Assembly (NCBI RefSeq): GCF_000218685.1
Contig: NW_006763303.1
Coordinates: 124,001 to 188,000 of the forward strand
Direction of reading: 5' to 3'
Source of the DNA: Serpula lacrymans var. lacrymans S7.9
Lineage: Eukaryota; Basidiomycota; Agaricomycetes; Boletales; Serpulaceae
DNA: 64,000 nt
Part shown: one piece after another, positions 1-11,439 of the stretch
Numbering within the stretch: the stretch's first letter is position 1
Layout: every line of letters begins with the position of its first letter
Notes under the pieces: generated by a model
The model's database searches: none
What the model was told of the DNA's origin: nothing
Seen by the model: the letters and a program-made list of their open reading frames with translations, nothing else
Program-made: the position numbers and the translations under genes

Positions 1-616
1 AAGAAAAGCAGACGCAGTGCGAAGTGCGATAAGCACGCGAGGATAGGGGAAGGAATGGTGGTGGTACAGTTTAGGAAGTAGGAAAGCAAACACCGGAAGT
101 GCAGCGCTCATCGCACCCACCACACCGAGAGAAAGAGACAGAGCGAGCGCAGGGGAGGTGTTGACAGCCGCAAAAGCGATAAAGTAGCGGATGGTGGTGT
201 AGGACGCCCATGCGACTGCAGACTGCAGGTTTAAACGGGAGTTTATGAATGGTGAGAACGTGCTTACCAATGACAACCTCCAGCACGCTCCTCACCGCTC
301 TAAACCTCCTAATGCGCCGCCTGATTGTCCTATCACGCACGGTTTTACGTTCCATTGCTGTAGGCTGATCCCCAAGGAGGTTAAGACCAAGGTCCCATCC
401 TGGAGTAGGCCCGTCTGGGTGGGTCGGCTGGCGCGATATAATGTCATGGTACGCATGGGATTCGAGGGTCGCTGAATGGAGAAGATGTTCAGTGGGGTGT
501 GAGTGGTCTGAGACGGAGTTGAGGAGTGTTGCGGCAGAGTAGGAGCGAGTGTGTTCAGGCTGGTGAGAGTCGGTGTCGGGCGTGTAGAGAGCGTGGTGGA
601 GATACAGCGCGGCCAT
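1..616 (-). CDS. 5' part of a membrane protein gene, runs off window start
   Basis: Exon 1 runs 616 to 268 from an ATG (MAALYLHHALY...). A 52-bp intron (267-216, GTAAGC donor, CAG acceptor) joins it in phase 1 to an exon from 215 to beyond position 1. The joined protein has a polar N-terminal part of about 85 residues and a basic stretch (RTIRRRIRRFR). Strongly hydrophobic segments follow in exon 2 (YFIAFAAVN, LALSLSLGVVGAMSAALPVF), so a multi-pass membrane protein is likely. The exon 2 frame is open to the window edge, so the 3' end is missing. I do not recognise the family. The intron is inferred from consensus sites and the gain of a hydrophobic continuation; an unspliced reading gives a Cys-rich, non-hydrophobic tail and is less plausible. 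Confidence 0.6.
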
Positions 617-1575
617 GTAGGTTGAGTCTGCCCACCTCAGATATCGCTACTCAAACACAACCAGGGCCCGCACTCGGCGTCGAGCAAAGAAAAAGAAAAA
701 GAAAAAGATCAGGGCTGTCGAGGACTGAGCCTCGCATAAAAAGGAGAGTGTCTAGAAAAGCGTTAGTGTTTACAAAATGGTTTCATACAAAGAGACTAGA
801 AGCCCCACCTAATCTCCAACCACGTGTATTTCATCCAATTCAATTCCTTACGGTATCATTTGCCCCCCCTCGAACAAGTGCGCTGGAGGATACGACGACG
901 ACGACTACGACGAAAGGGCGGGGAAGGGAAAGATGCCTGTCGAGGGGCTCACATTCGCTTGGCTCATTATCTTATCTTGACCGCAGTCACATACCGTACG
1001 CGCGGTGCAGCCGTTATGCATTTGAAACCTGTGCACTCACTGGTGACATCGTTTCCTTCCATCTTTCTGATTATGACACTAGGCTATGTCTTTCCTTTCT
1101 CCATCAATCCGTCTCACTCCCATTTTTGCATCCGACACACGCGCTGACTGAACATGGCACTTTGGTCTGACAAAACACTCTGGAGCCACTCGGGAGTCTA
1201 TTGCCCGCCCGCACCCGTACGCTCTCGGTCATAAAGACATGGCCAGCCCAGCGTCGACTCGCTCTCTCTTATCGCGCCATCAGCGCATGTTTCTTAAATA
1301 GATCACCACCAGTGCCAGTGCCAGTGCCAATGCCGTCGATGAGAACGACAGGGCCATCTCATAAGACTCCCCTCGCCATCTTTATCTCCTATCACCCAGA
1401 CACCAGTCCAAGATCACCTCCCAGGCCCAACACATCCCTTTCCACATTTTCTCATCATCATATCAACATCTACACAGTGCCCAAACGTCGCCCACTCCCG
1501 CACCCAATCGCATCCCAAAAACACAAAACATAGAATTGACGAATCACAGGTAATAAAAACAGACACAGAAACGAA
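617..1575. other. Intergenic, low-complexity, no supported gene
   Basis: Lies between the divergent membrane gene and the 3' end of FES1. It holds a GAAAAA-type run near 685-707, an ACG-rich trinucleotide stretch near 890-915 and a short CCAGTG repeat near 1312-1328. A 214-codon plus-strand frame (526-1170) crosses these simple repeats, shows no domain, and overlaps the neighbouring gene's 5' end, so it is not called as a gene. Confidence 0.6.
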
Positions 1576-3186
1576 TCATCCCACACATCGCCTCAGCTCA
1601 TCAAACTCTCCTACCGCAAGCCCCATTCGCTCCCCGTCCCCGCTCTCGCCCTGCTCCGCGAGAAAGTCAGCCAGCCGTGCCTTCTGCGCAGCAGTGAATG
1701 GTCCACCGCACAGCGTCGCGTATGTATGTAGCAGTCTATAGTATGCCCCGAGTAAATCAGCATGTCGTAAAAGAGAACAAAGAAATAAGATGTGCAAGTG
1801 AATCCCAAGAACATGGACATGGGATTTTGAAAATCCGAATGCATGCACCACAAATAAAATAACAACCCACCTAGCCAACTTCTCCTCCAAGTCCACATCA
1901 CTCTCATGCTCTCCATCCCTTCCAAACGGCACAGGCAACACAAGCGCACTCACCACTCCCTCCACCACTCCCCTCTCACCCTTCAGCGCCTCCAGCGTCG
2001 CTTCTGACGTCGACACCGAGTTGGGATCGGACAACATCGATGCGTGCGAGTTTGGGTGCACGGGATGTGATGCGGCAGGCTGCGAATCGGGCGTGTGGAG
2101 GCTGGATCCGGCCGTTGACGTCGTGGGAAGGGGAGGAGAGGGGACGAGGAGCGTGTTGAGCATGAACGCTGTCTTCCTGCGTACTGAGATGTCAGAATCT
2201 GTAAAAAGTCACGCGTTTTTTTTAGTTTCGGTCCCTCACATCACAGTGGAACATTCAGGAGAGGCGGGAGTAAGAGGCAGGGGGGCGCAGGAAACGCGTA
2301 CCTTCGAGCGTAGTTTGCAGCGCACTCCACCCATCTGCAGCGCCGAGGGCGCGTACGGCTGGTGCGTTGTGTTTCAGCAGACCCGAGAGCGCGTAGAGCG
2401 CCTTTGAGCGTGTTTGTGACGAGTTGGAGGAGGGGGGAAGCAGGGAAAGCAGGGTGGGAAGGGGGGAGAGGGAGAGGTACTGTATTAGCGTTGGCCCCGA
2501 CGTGCGTTTAATGAGTCAAGGATGGTGTATGCCAAGCAAAAAGTTAAAAATGACAAATTGTCACCATCAGCTTCTACGAATATACTTCTGTGAGAAGAGA
2601 CGAAGGAGAGTACTCACACTGGTCTGCGCCGAGGGGTTGTTCTGCAGCGCGGTTCCTATGACCCACAGCGTTTGCGTCTTGAGAGGCTCGGATGAGGAGG
2701 GGATCGTGAGGAGGTTTTGCAAGGGCTCCCACATTTTCAGCTTTTCTAGGTCTGGTTTCGATGAGTTCAGGTCAAGTCGATAAAGATAAGATAAGATAAA
2801 CACGAGTCAAGCGTCATCGCCGCCCAAGGGCGAGATATGGCGACGGACGAAGGAGAATGGCATGTGAGATAACTGACTATTAGCATTATCAATATTCTCC
2901 ACCAACTACACATCGCACAATCAGCACTCGCTTCATTCCATCCCCAAAATGACCCAAAGTGACTCACCATCTCGAGGTTATCCAAGGCCGTCGCCCTGTC
3001 CTCGTCGCTCTGGGTCTCGTCGAGCGCTGCGGCGAGGGCTTCTTTCATGAGGACTGCATCGGATTTGCCGAGGATGTGGTCGATGATGGCTGGGTCGAGG
3101 TCGCGTCGGGGAACGGGCGGTTGGGAGGTGTCGGTGTCGGTGGAGGGGGTGGAGTTCTCGATGCCCCAGCGGAGGAGGGATTCCAT
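1576..3186 (-). CDS. FES1: Hsp70 nucleotide exchange factor Fes1
   Basis: Fes1 is a cytosolic armadillo-repeat factor that releases ADP from Hsp70 and helps target misfolded proteins for degradation. Six exons: 3186-2968, 2905-2878, 2751-2618, 2479-2302, 2183-1871 and 1735-1576. They total 1032 nt, giving 343 aa plus a TGA stop. The N-terminus (MESLLRWGIENSTPS) and the segments DNLEM|LVENIDNAN|NLEKLKMWEPL, TLWVIGTALQNNPSAQ and VRRKTAFML are hallmark Fes1 sequences. Exon 2 is only 28 nt but carries the conserved LVENIDNAN block and keeps phase on both sides. The protein is somewhat longer than yeast Fes1 (about 290 aa, from memory); the excess is a Ser/Pro-rich insert after the VRRKTAFML block. 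All junctions are GT...AG. Confidence 0.88.
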
Positions 3187-4491
3187 GGTAGATCTAATGT
3201 AGACTTTCGATATGTGTCGCAGATAAGTTAGGTTACAGATTCAGAATGCAGTTTCGTCGATGCGATTGTGAAATGAGATGGTTAAAACGTAGAGATACAG
3301 ATCAATGTGTAGGGATCATAAGAGAACGAAAGCTGAGCTTGACGCTGTCAGTTTTAGGGTCTTACAGGATTTGAGGATGGACGGGAAGATGCTGGAATCA
3401 TCCATCTCTTTCTCCGTTGACAATCCGTTCGGACGGTTCAGAGTCTGCACAGGCTGACTCGGCATTTACCATCGGCGATACGAGCGGGGTTCAGACTGTC
3501 ACCTCATAAACAACATAAAAAACTGTTCACACTTTGTCTCTTTTGCATTGTGTCGCGAGGACGTTTACCTGGTTGCTTACTGTGAGTACGATTATTAATG
3601 ACTGGTGGTGTGTCCCTTTCGTGGGCACGTCTTATTTGATTGTGATGATTCAAATTTTTACCATACGTTTTACCACATTCTGAACTACAAGCTGTGGACA
3701 AAAACATATTGATTTCAGCCTTGTCTGACCCATTCCATCTTCATGGCAAGTTGTGTATGCTTTGATGCTGACGATGATTTTCGGTTTCTAGAATGACATG
3801 CATCTGTTGAACTGGAGGCAAATGATATGGTGTGTACTTGTTCCCTCCTTCGCTTTCTGTATCTGGTTTTCGAACTATGACATTCGACGATGATAACTCT
3901 GATGGGCGGACAGAACTGTTCCCTTTCCACACAGTCTCCCTGTGTACAATGTGGAGGCGGGAAGGGCACTTGTCGAAACGCATCGACTCACTGATCTTTC
4001 TTTTGCTTTTTCTCTCTGGATTGTGGACATTGATTTACTGACTGATATTTGTCTTGTTCAGTTGATGTTCGACGACTAATAATGCTGTGTACTATATGTG
4101 TAATGAATAAGATTGATTGTGATTCTTATGGCAGTGATGTTGACTGGAATGGTTTTGGGTGCTGGTGCTGTGACAACGATGGTACCTAAAGCCCCTGGTT
4201 GGGTACAAGACTGTCGAAGTGAATGAAAGAGTCAGCCCAGTCAGGTGCTATCACCGCTGGAAGTGAGGGTGATAACGAGAGGGAGATGAGAAACATGGTC
4301 AAGGCATGGTGTCCGCCTCGACTTTTCCATTCACGGTCCCTTGAAATAACTAAATGGAAGGAAGCATTGCGTTATAGATGCTTCTTTCCAATCAATATAT
4401 ATAAACCCTGCCCCTCCCACCCAAAGCGTCTATCCTGTTCCAACAGCCTCTGTATCATTGTACCATTACACATTACTGCCAACGCATAGGG
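3187..4491. other. Intergenic between divergent FES1 and a membrane gene
   Basis: About 1.3 kb with only short frames (80 codons or fewer) and no recognisable domain. It should contain the FES1 promoter on its left and the promoter of the 4492 gene on its right. Apart from the TATA-like site listed separately I see nothing definite. Confidence 0.6.
4396..4405 (+). promoter_or_regulatory. TATA box of the 4492 gene
   Basis: An ATATATATAAA stretch lies about 90 bp upstream of the ATG at 4492. It is followed by a pyrimidine-rich segment (CCCTGCCCCTCCCACCC), a typical fungal core promoter arrangement. Inferred from sequence only. Confidence 0.45.
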
Positions 4492-6434
4492 ATGCACAGA
4501 CGGGTTGTCCAGACTGTAGCTGCGGCGTGGAAGTGGAATGGAGAGACAGAGGGGGAGCGTGATTACGAAGGAGGCTCGCGGAGTGCAGTGGCCTCTAACG
4601 GCGCGGGCCAGCGACTGTCCTCACACCACGACCGCGATTACAGCCTTCACGTCCAGACCACCTTTGATGCACCCGCCCCTCCCATCCTAGCCTCACAACC
4701 CAATACCACCTCAGAACAGCCGCGAGAACGCCCATCGTGGAGACGCATGAGCTCACCAGGCGGACGCTCCTTTGCAAGCCTCTCCAGCTTGGACGACGGC
4801 GATGGCAGGCTGCGCACAAGTCCAGAGAGCATACGTGCCAGCCCAGAGAGCATGCGGCGCAGCAGTGCGTCACTGGGGCGCGTCGTAGAAGAAAATGATG
4901 CGTATCCGGACGACGAGGTGCACAATGCGGATGTACGTCCCAATGAGGACGACGAAAACGAGGACTACGAGTGGGAGCTGCAGGAGCGTGGCTTCTATAA
5001 CGGTCAGATCCCCCTTTCTTTCTTCATATATCTTTTGTTATCGTCTTACGCGCAAATGCATGTCATCCGTGTGCTCTGAAAACGTGTCTGTAATCTGTAT
5101 CTAACCATTGCCGTCGTCTCCCCAGGTTCATATTCCCGCTTCATAACCCTCTATACTTTCGTACCCCTCACCGCCCTGCTCACCTTTATCGTGCTCGTCG
5201 TCCTACCGCTCCTTTTCTGGCCCGCGTCCGCAGATCCTCACCCCCATACACGCTACTTCCCCTCTCCCCTCCCCGAATTCCTCCTCTCCTCCTCCCTCTT
5301 TGCTCTCTCCCACCTCCTCCGCCTCCCGCTATACACCCTCTCCTCCATCCTCCTCTCCCCCTTCCACTCCACCACCGCCTCCACCGTCCTCTCCACCACT
5401 CTCTCCGTCATCCTCTCCACCCTCCTCCGCCTCTCCGCCCTCGCCCTCCTCAACGTCCGCCATGCCATGGACTATCCCTACCCAACATGGAAAGACCCCG
5501 CGTTCGGCAGGGTATGGTGGCTCTCGCTCAATGTTGCCGAGGTCGTGATTGCGATTGTGCAGGGGTACGAGCAGGTGGCGCTCTATCGCGACGTTATGGT
5601 CCCTGATGGGCGAGAAAAGGAGTTTTTAGAAGGCCTAAGAAATGCAGAGGGCCTCAACGGGAATGGGAATGGGCGTGTAATAGGGTACGGGAGAAAGCCA
5701 GTAGTGGGACAGGTGTTTGACGAACCCCTTGATGCGGCTGACGCACATGCAAACGCAGATGGGGCCCCTGGGGGATACGACGTCGAAGGTGGAGATGCCA
5801 ATGGCAGAAGTGGCCAGGCGCGAGGAGCGGACAACCGTGCTTGGGCGCTCTCCTCCCAGATCGACCACGACTTTGACCAGCTCCTCGCTCTCAAAGCGAG
5901 GGAAGAGCTCGAGGAGGTGTATGGTGTGCCTGTCATAGTGCGTCATTCCTCCCTTCCCTCCAAGTCTTCGTCTAAACTTGATATTGACTACTTGCTTTTT
6001 ATTTTGAACAATAGAAAATACCGATATTCATATCCTGTCTCCAACGCTCAACTCCATCATCTCTCGTCGGACTCACCCTCTCTCTCAGCGTCTACTACGC
6101 TGCTTCCTTCTCCTTTCACGGCCCACTCTCCGTACGGCTTCGAACGCCCNNNNNNNNNNNNNNNNNNNNNNNNNNNNNNNNNNNNNNNNNNNNNNNNNNN
6201 NNNNNNNNNNNNNNNNNNNNNNNNNNNNNNNNNNNNNNNNNNNNNNNNNCGCCTTCGAACCGCCCCCTCTTCATCACCCTGCCCATCGTGTTCGTCATCC
6301 ACACCGCTCTCGCGATCTTGCACACCCCGCTCGCGCTCCCGCGCATAGGCGTGCACACGGCTGCGTACGTCGGCGTGCTCGTCAGCTTGACGTGTTTGGT
6401 CGCTGGGCTGGGGGTGTGGGAGGTCCTTTCGTGA
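4492..6434 (+). CDS. Multi-pass fungal membrane protein, unknown function
   Basis: Exon 1 (4492-5002) encodes about 170 mostly disordered Ser/Arg/Asp-rich residues ending in an acidic patch and DYEWELQERGFYN. Exon 2 (5126-5937) joins in phase and opens with hydrophobic helices (FVPLTALLTFIVLVVLPLLFW). Further membrane-like stretches and RVWWLSLNVAEVVIAIVQGYEQVALYRD follow. Exon 3 (from 6015) has another helix (SSLVGLTLSLSVYYAASF) and enters the assembly gap. After the gap the frame resumes with RPLFITLPIVFVIHTALAIL and ends at TGA 6432-6434. With 100 N the two sides stay in the same frame, but the gap length is nominal. At least six membrane segments are likely. The conserved-looking WELQERG and VQGYEQ blocks suggest a fungal-specific family I cannot name. 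Confidence 0.7.
6150..6249. other. 100-N assembly gap inside a coding exon
   Basis: Exactly 100 N, the usual placeholder for an unknown distance. The left flank ends CGGCTTCGAACGCCC and the right flank starts CGCCTTCGAACCGCCC. These are similar, so the gap may hide a small repeat or an overlap of contig ends. Confidence 0.95.
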
Positions 6435-6942
6435 GGGTGAGAAAGCGGGTGGGCTGTGGTGAGTCGGCGGGTGGAGGGGGGGGGGGTGTAGGCTGGTGTG
6501 GGTGTGTGAGAAATGGAGGAGGGAGGATGGATAGGGACTCTTTCTTTCTTTCTTCTTTTTACTTGTTTGATGGCTGTTTTTGACTTCACGCTTTCTTTGC
6601 TTTCACGAGGGGTTCGTTATGTTTCTCGTCTTTCCACGCCTATCACTGGGGGTCACGTAGCTCGTTTCGTAGAGCCCTATAGGTGTCGTGACCGTAGTAG
6701 ATCTACAAAAGTGACCACAGAAACACGATTGACTTTCACGCTCGCTCGCACATGTCATTCGACAAGTTGGGTGGTCTGATGTTTGTTAGCTTTGCCGAGA
6801 CGCAACGAAAAGAAAAAGAGCAAGACGTTTTATACACGATATCAAGGGGGCACTACAATGATCTAGTTGTACACTAGCTTTTTTTTGTCCGAGGGCAGGC
6901 GAAATTGAAAGCTTGAATAGCGCTGCACGACACTTTCAACAC
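6435..6942. other. Intergenic between convergent genes
   Basis: Shared 3' flank of the 4492-6434 gene (+) and the GH115 gene (-). It has a G-run near 6476-6487 and a pyrimidine-rich CTTT microsatellite near 6539-6557. No gene is supported. Confidence 0.6.
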
Positions 6943-9900
6943 TTAGACAATCATACTCTCCGGAGGACCGAGGTAGCTTGGCATGAGTCCACCAGTATCT
7001 GTCCGCGAACGAGCCCATCAGAAACCTCGAAGCGACAAACCGACGAAACGAAACGCCCGAAAGCACTCACCTATCACGATCTTCTCCACCACCACAGCAG
7101 GCTCGACCATCCAGATCTATACGCGCACCAACAACAAGTCAGCAAGACCATTCATCATCATCCACCGCGACCCTGATCATCAAAAGGCAAGGAAAAAGAA
7201 AGAAAAAAAAAGGACCAGCGTGTGCCCCCACATACCTTGAGCGTATGCGCCCCAGGCGGCGCCGTAAAGTTCGTCATCACCGGCACGACGTTCGTCGCCG
7301 CGAACCCGTCCATGCCGTCCCACGCAGCGGGCAGCGTGCCGGGCGTAGAGTCGGGGATGAAATACTCCGTCAGCGGGCTCTCGTCGTCGACCTGGATGGC
7401 GAACGCGATGGGCCGGTCGGCGCCGTTGGCGTTGAGGGAGGGTCCGACGAAGGTGGTGATGGTGACGTTGCCGGCTTGGCCGATCGTGTTGAAGTTGTAA
7501 AAGTCGTATGTCCTGTTTTCATGCGCGCTTGTCAGTATCGTGATGAGAGGGGGAGGAGATGAGATGAGATGCAGCTTACACGGAAGGTCCGGTGCCAGCT
7601 GTGAAGTTGGTGCCGTTGTCGCCCATTCGAGGCCAGGGGGTGATGCCAGAGAGGGTTCGTCCGTAACCGGGTAGCTCGATCCAGTTGATTCCAGCGACGG
7701 AGGCGTTGCTTGCGGTATGAGCCTAACAAGAAGCACATACATGAGCTTGCCTTGGTCAAAGGCCTCATGAGAACTGTACTTACAGCTTCGATTGAAATAA
7801 CCCCATCGCCTTCCACAAAGCCTACCAAAAGTGTCAGTATCGCGCTTGCGTTGGTAAGAGCAACACGGAACGAACCAGAGAAGTTGCTAGGCGGCACTGT
7901 GTGGTTCGCGATGAACGTGATAGGTACGTTCAGCAACTCTGTGTCTTCCACAATCTCGTACTCAGTGTAGGCACTTGCATTGAAGTTGATCATGGCGGTC
8001 TCTGCGCCGGTTACTTGGCTCCAGTCGTTAACGCTGATGTACACGCGCTGCTCTGGGTTCTCGGGGGATATGGATCCCGAGGAGGGAGAAAGATCGAGCC
8101 AGCTTGCGTTGCTGGTCACCGTGAATGTGAACGGGACGGGGCCACCCGAACCGACGTCGACGTAGCGGTTCTGGAACGGCACGTACGGGTCGAGCGTCAT
8201 GGTGGGATTGGGGCAACTGTATCCTTGAGCGCAGTCGTTCATGTTATCTCCAGGCCTAGTGAGGGCGGCGAATCAGCTCGAGAAAATGGCTCTTTGGATA
8301 AAAGGCCGTACCATGCACCCAAGCTTTGTTCCGGTACGATCCGCATGACGCCAGTTAGTGATTGCTTTCGAGGTTGGACATAAGTCACGTATGGCATGCT
8401 GTGGACCAGCTCAGTAAAAGGAGGCGAGCAAGTGCAGTGGTGGAGACTCACGTGTCTTGCATTGGTTGTTGCCAGTAGTAATACATAATGTGCGTTTGGT
8501 CCATCATGCTAACAGACACTGAGCATAGATTATGTTACCTGTAATTTTGGCTACTCACTGGTCCCATTTTCCTGTGGAGAAGCATGCGTTTAGGGTAGCT
8601 GCGGCGACTAGAGCTGTAGATACTCACCATCCAAAATCGTGTGGTATTCAACTTCGAGGTCCCAGTCTTGTTGGAACAGCTCTTTCACTTTCTCGGCATA
8701 GTCATTGGCGCTGAGCCTTGCTTGAGATGCGTGGAGGTTATTCTGTAGTAGTCGTAAGATTGTGTCTGCTGGAGAAAAACTACATGAAGCAGTGGCGCGC
8801 TACTCACCAGTCCAGCATATATCCACATGGTGTTGATGGTATAACTGGCCTCCACAGGGTGTTGAACGAGCTCGAAGAATGCCGCCTGCATCGCTGACGG
8901 AAGTTTGTCGTAGATAGCTGTAGATGCGTTCCGCACAATCTCCCAGTCACGAAGCATGTATTCAGCTCTGAAACCCCGGTCAATTAAATTTGCCCGAGAA
9001 CGATACAAGCTGCTTGTGCACGCACTCTCTGTAATTGGCCAGACTGTATGTCGTACCATTCAACATTTCTGGTTTCCTTCTAGAGTTGTACATAGAAACG
9101 TTGGCGATGATCTGAGTGATCGTCTCAGTGTCTTCCGTGGAGAGAGCGAACTCGCGCTGAGCCCAGGCGCTGACGAAGGTATTGAGGTTATCCGGAGTCC
9201 AGATTGATGCATCCCAGCCGTAGTTGATGAAAAATTCCGTTTGCATTTCGTAAGGCTTGAGATCGCCGACGTTAAGGATCCAGATGCGAACTGCTTCACG
9301 GTCGACGGCCAAAGACATCTGTTCGTAGGTCTTTTTTTCGAATAAGTAATTATTCAGGGAAAATAAGGAAATGCCTACCTTTGCTATTTGTGAGCTCTGA
9401 TTTATCGCTAAATGTGAGTAAATCTACACGTGGAAAGCAAATACTCAAACCCACAGTAATCCATTTGTAATCCATAGGGTCTCCGACCTGTATTCCCAGT
9501 AAGTTCTTTACCATTCAAAACTTAACATTCACTAACGTAGTCATACTATGAGAAAGGTGAGCTTCATATCTACCTGTATTATCTGTCAAGGTCGACTCAC
9601 ATGATAGTATACACCAGCACCACCCGATCTATTGCGCTCGCTTGCGATCGGGAGTCGTTCAATGTTTCCGTAACTGCGATGCACTAAGAATTGAATGAAT
9701 CTAACGCCATATCGCAGCACGCACTTGTCATCAGTCCATAGCAAAGTAACATCTTCGGGCACTGTCATGCCCTGCTCATAATACCCAAGCACTTCTTTGT
9801 CTTCGATCACAGTGTAAGCTTGAATCCATGTGATATCAGCTAGAACACTTACAGAGACACCACATTTGAGGAATGGTCGTAACATTCGTTCCGTTGAAAA

Positions 9901-11439
9901 CGTCTGTCAATATTTGCCTCTGATCAGATATAACTTGTTCCAAAAGTGTAATATCATCCCCGACAGAGGGCGACGTCATTGGTACTAGATAGAAATATAA
10001 GGGTCTGCAAACTAGTTCAACTGCGACAAGAGCGAGAGTCGTGCTTACAGTCGCCCAAGCCTCTCATGCCCACAGTGTAGACGTTCTCGAAAGGCTTCCC
10101 GCGTTCAGCTCCAGCCATCCAAAAGTCGTATATATTCTGCTTGTTTGTAGCGTAGTCCCAAGCACCGACACCGAATATATCCCATTCCACTGGAAAACCT
10201 CATGTCACTACGAGCATAACAGGGGGATAAAGACACCCAATACCTGGAGTGGAGCGCATCATAGGCTCTTCATGACTGTCCGAAAGAAGTAAGGTGGACA
10301 TTCATGCCACGTCGACGATCAAGCATACCTCGTACCCATCACAACTCCATACATGTTCGCGTAGTACTGGTTCGTAGGATCATCGACGGCGAAAGCACTG
10401 GAATAGCATTAGAGTAATGGCTGAACCCGATGGACGAAACAAACCTGCTCCACATAGCTAGATGACCAGATGTCAGCAGAGCTGCAACAAATCCGCGTCA
10501 TAAAGACGCACCTGGCCAAAGATAGTTCCCCTTGAATCGCAATATCAGCTCAAACCTGTGAGTGAACATGATGATTTTGGGTTTCCCAGGTAGCAACGAG
10601 ACAACCTACACTTTATTATAGAACATGTGATTGAAGGGTGATCCGGTGTAGTATGCACCAGTACCATTCGAGAATTTCTCCATGGCCCAGTTTTGGAGGG
10701 CAGGCTGCTCATCATTGAAGAAAATACCGCGATACTTGACTGTAGGAGACCCATGAGCGCACCCGGCAGCAGACACGAAAATATCAGAGTTTTGTTTCGT
10801 TGGAACATCTGCCCACCTATACAACAGTTCATTCGTGAGCGATTAACGAGACATGGATAATTGACGTTACATACCAGTACCACGGTGAGACACCTGGTAG
10901 TCACCTATTGAGCAAAAATGAATCTACATATACTCAAGACTGGTGTACTTACCGAACTGTTCAGAGTGGTCATATAACGCGTAGATTGTACCACGTCTAT
11001 CAGCACCAATCACCACATACGCACTGTCCACACCGGGTAAGGGGTTAGATACTACTTTGGTCATGAACGCCTCCCATTGCCCATCAATAGACGAAACATC
11101 CAAGTTCGTTTGATTGATGACCTGCGCAATCAGAGAAGATTGGCCAAGGGTACCGACAATGATTGGGATGCTTCCAGATTGGACACCGGAGGACGTAACG
11201 TTCGACACAACAGGTAAGATATTTGTAACCCGCTCGATATCCTCGGCAAATGTAGCTGCGGCAAGTTGCACGCCAGGCCATTCATCGGGCGAAACGTAGA
11301 TGGGTGCGGCTTTACCGTTAGAGACTATGGAGAATGAAGACGATGTCGACTGGAAAGAAACACATGTAGCCTGTCCAATGGCTTCAGCTCCACCAACAAA
11401 AAATGCGGCGACGGCGACGATCGCCTGAAGGCCAAGCAT
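6943..11439 (-). CDS. Secreted GH115 xylan alpha-(1->2)-glucuronosidase
   Basis: GH115 enzymes remove (4-O-methyl)-glucuronic acid side chains from glucuronoxylan outside the cell. The chosen ATG at 11439 starts a signal peptide (MLGLQAIVAVAAFFVGGAEA); an in-frame upstream start at 11511 would bury it. Exons read with consistent phase: 11439-10953, 10893-10875, 10816-10610, 10555-10512, 10457-10445, 10397-10329, 10275-10244, 10189-10049, 9984-9853, 9818-9725, 9673-9601, 9545-9537, 9487-9451, 9407-9379, 9330-9026. Several more follow that I did not fully trace. The last three are one ending at 7236, then 7116-7071 and 6998-6943. Family motifs across junctions: RRGTIYALYDHSEQFG, PWYWWADVP, FELILRFKGNYLWPAMWS, SHEEPMMRS, FGVGAWDYATNKQNIYDFW, YYHYDYVGDPMDYKWI, and the C-terminal WMVEPAVVVEKIVIDTGG...SYLGPPES. 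No stop or frameshift was seen in the traced part. Confidence 0.88.

Noticed and set aside
526..1170. 214-codon plus-strand frame upstream of the first gene
   Set aside because: Low-complexity (Lys/Arg run, Thr run from ACG repeats), no domain, and it overlaps the 5' end of a better-supported gene on the other strand.
5300..5548. Pro/Ser-rich 82-codon frame and its antisense Glu/Arg-rich partner (5253-5468)
   Set aside because: Shadow frames of exon 2 of the membrane protein gene caused by its CTC-rich codon use.
6943..11439. GH115 and GH71 as part of one carbohydrate-active cluster
   Set aside because: They are about 47 kb apart with unrelated genes and transposons between them, and act on different polymers.
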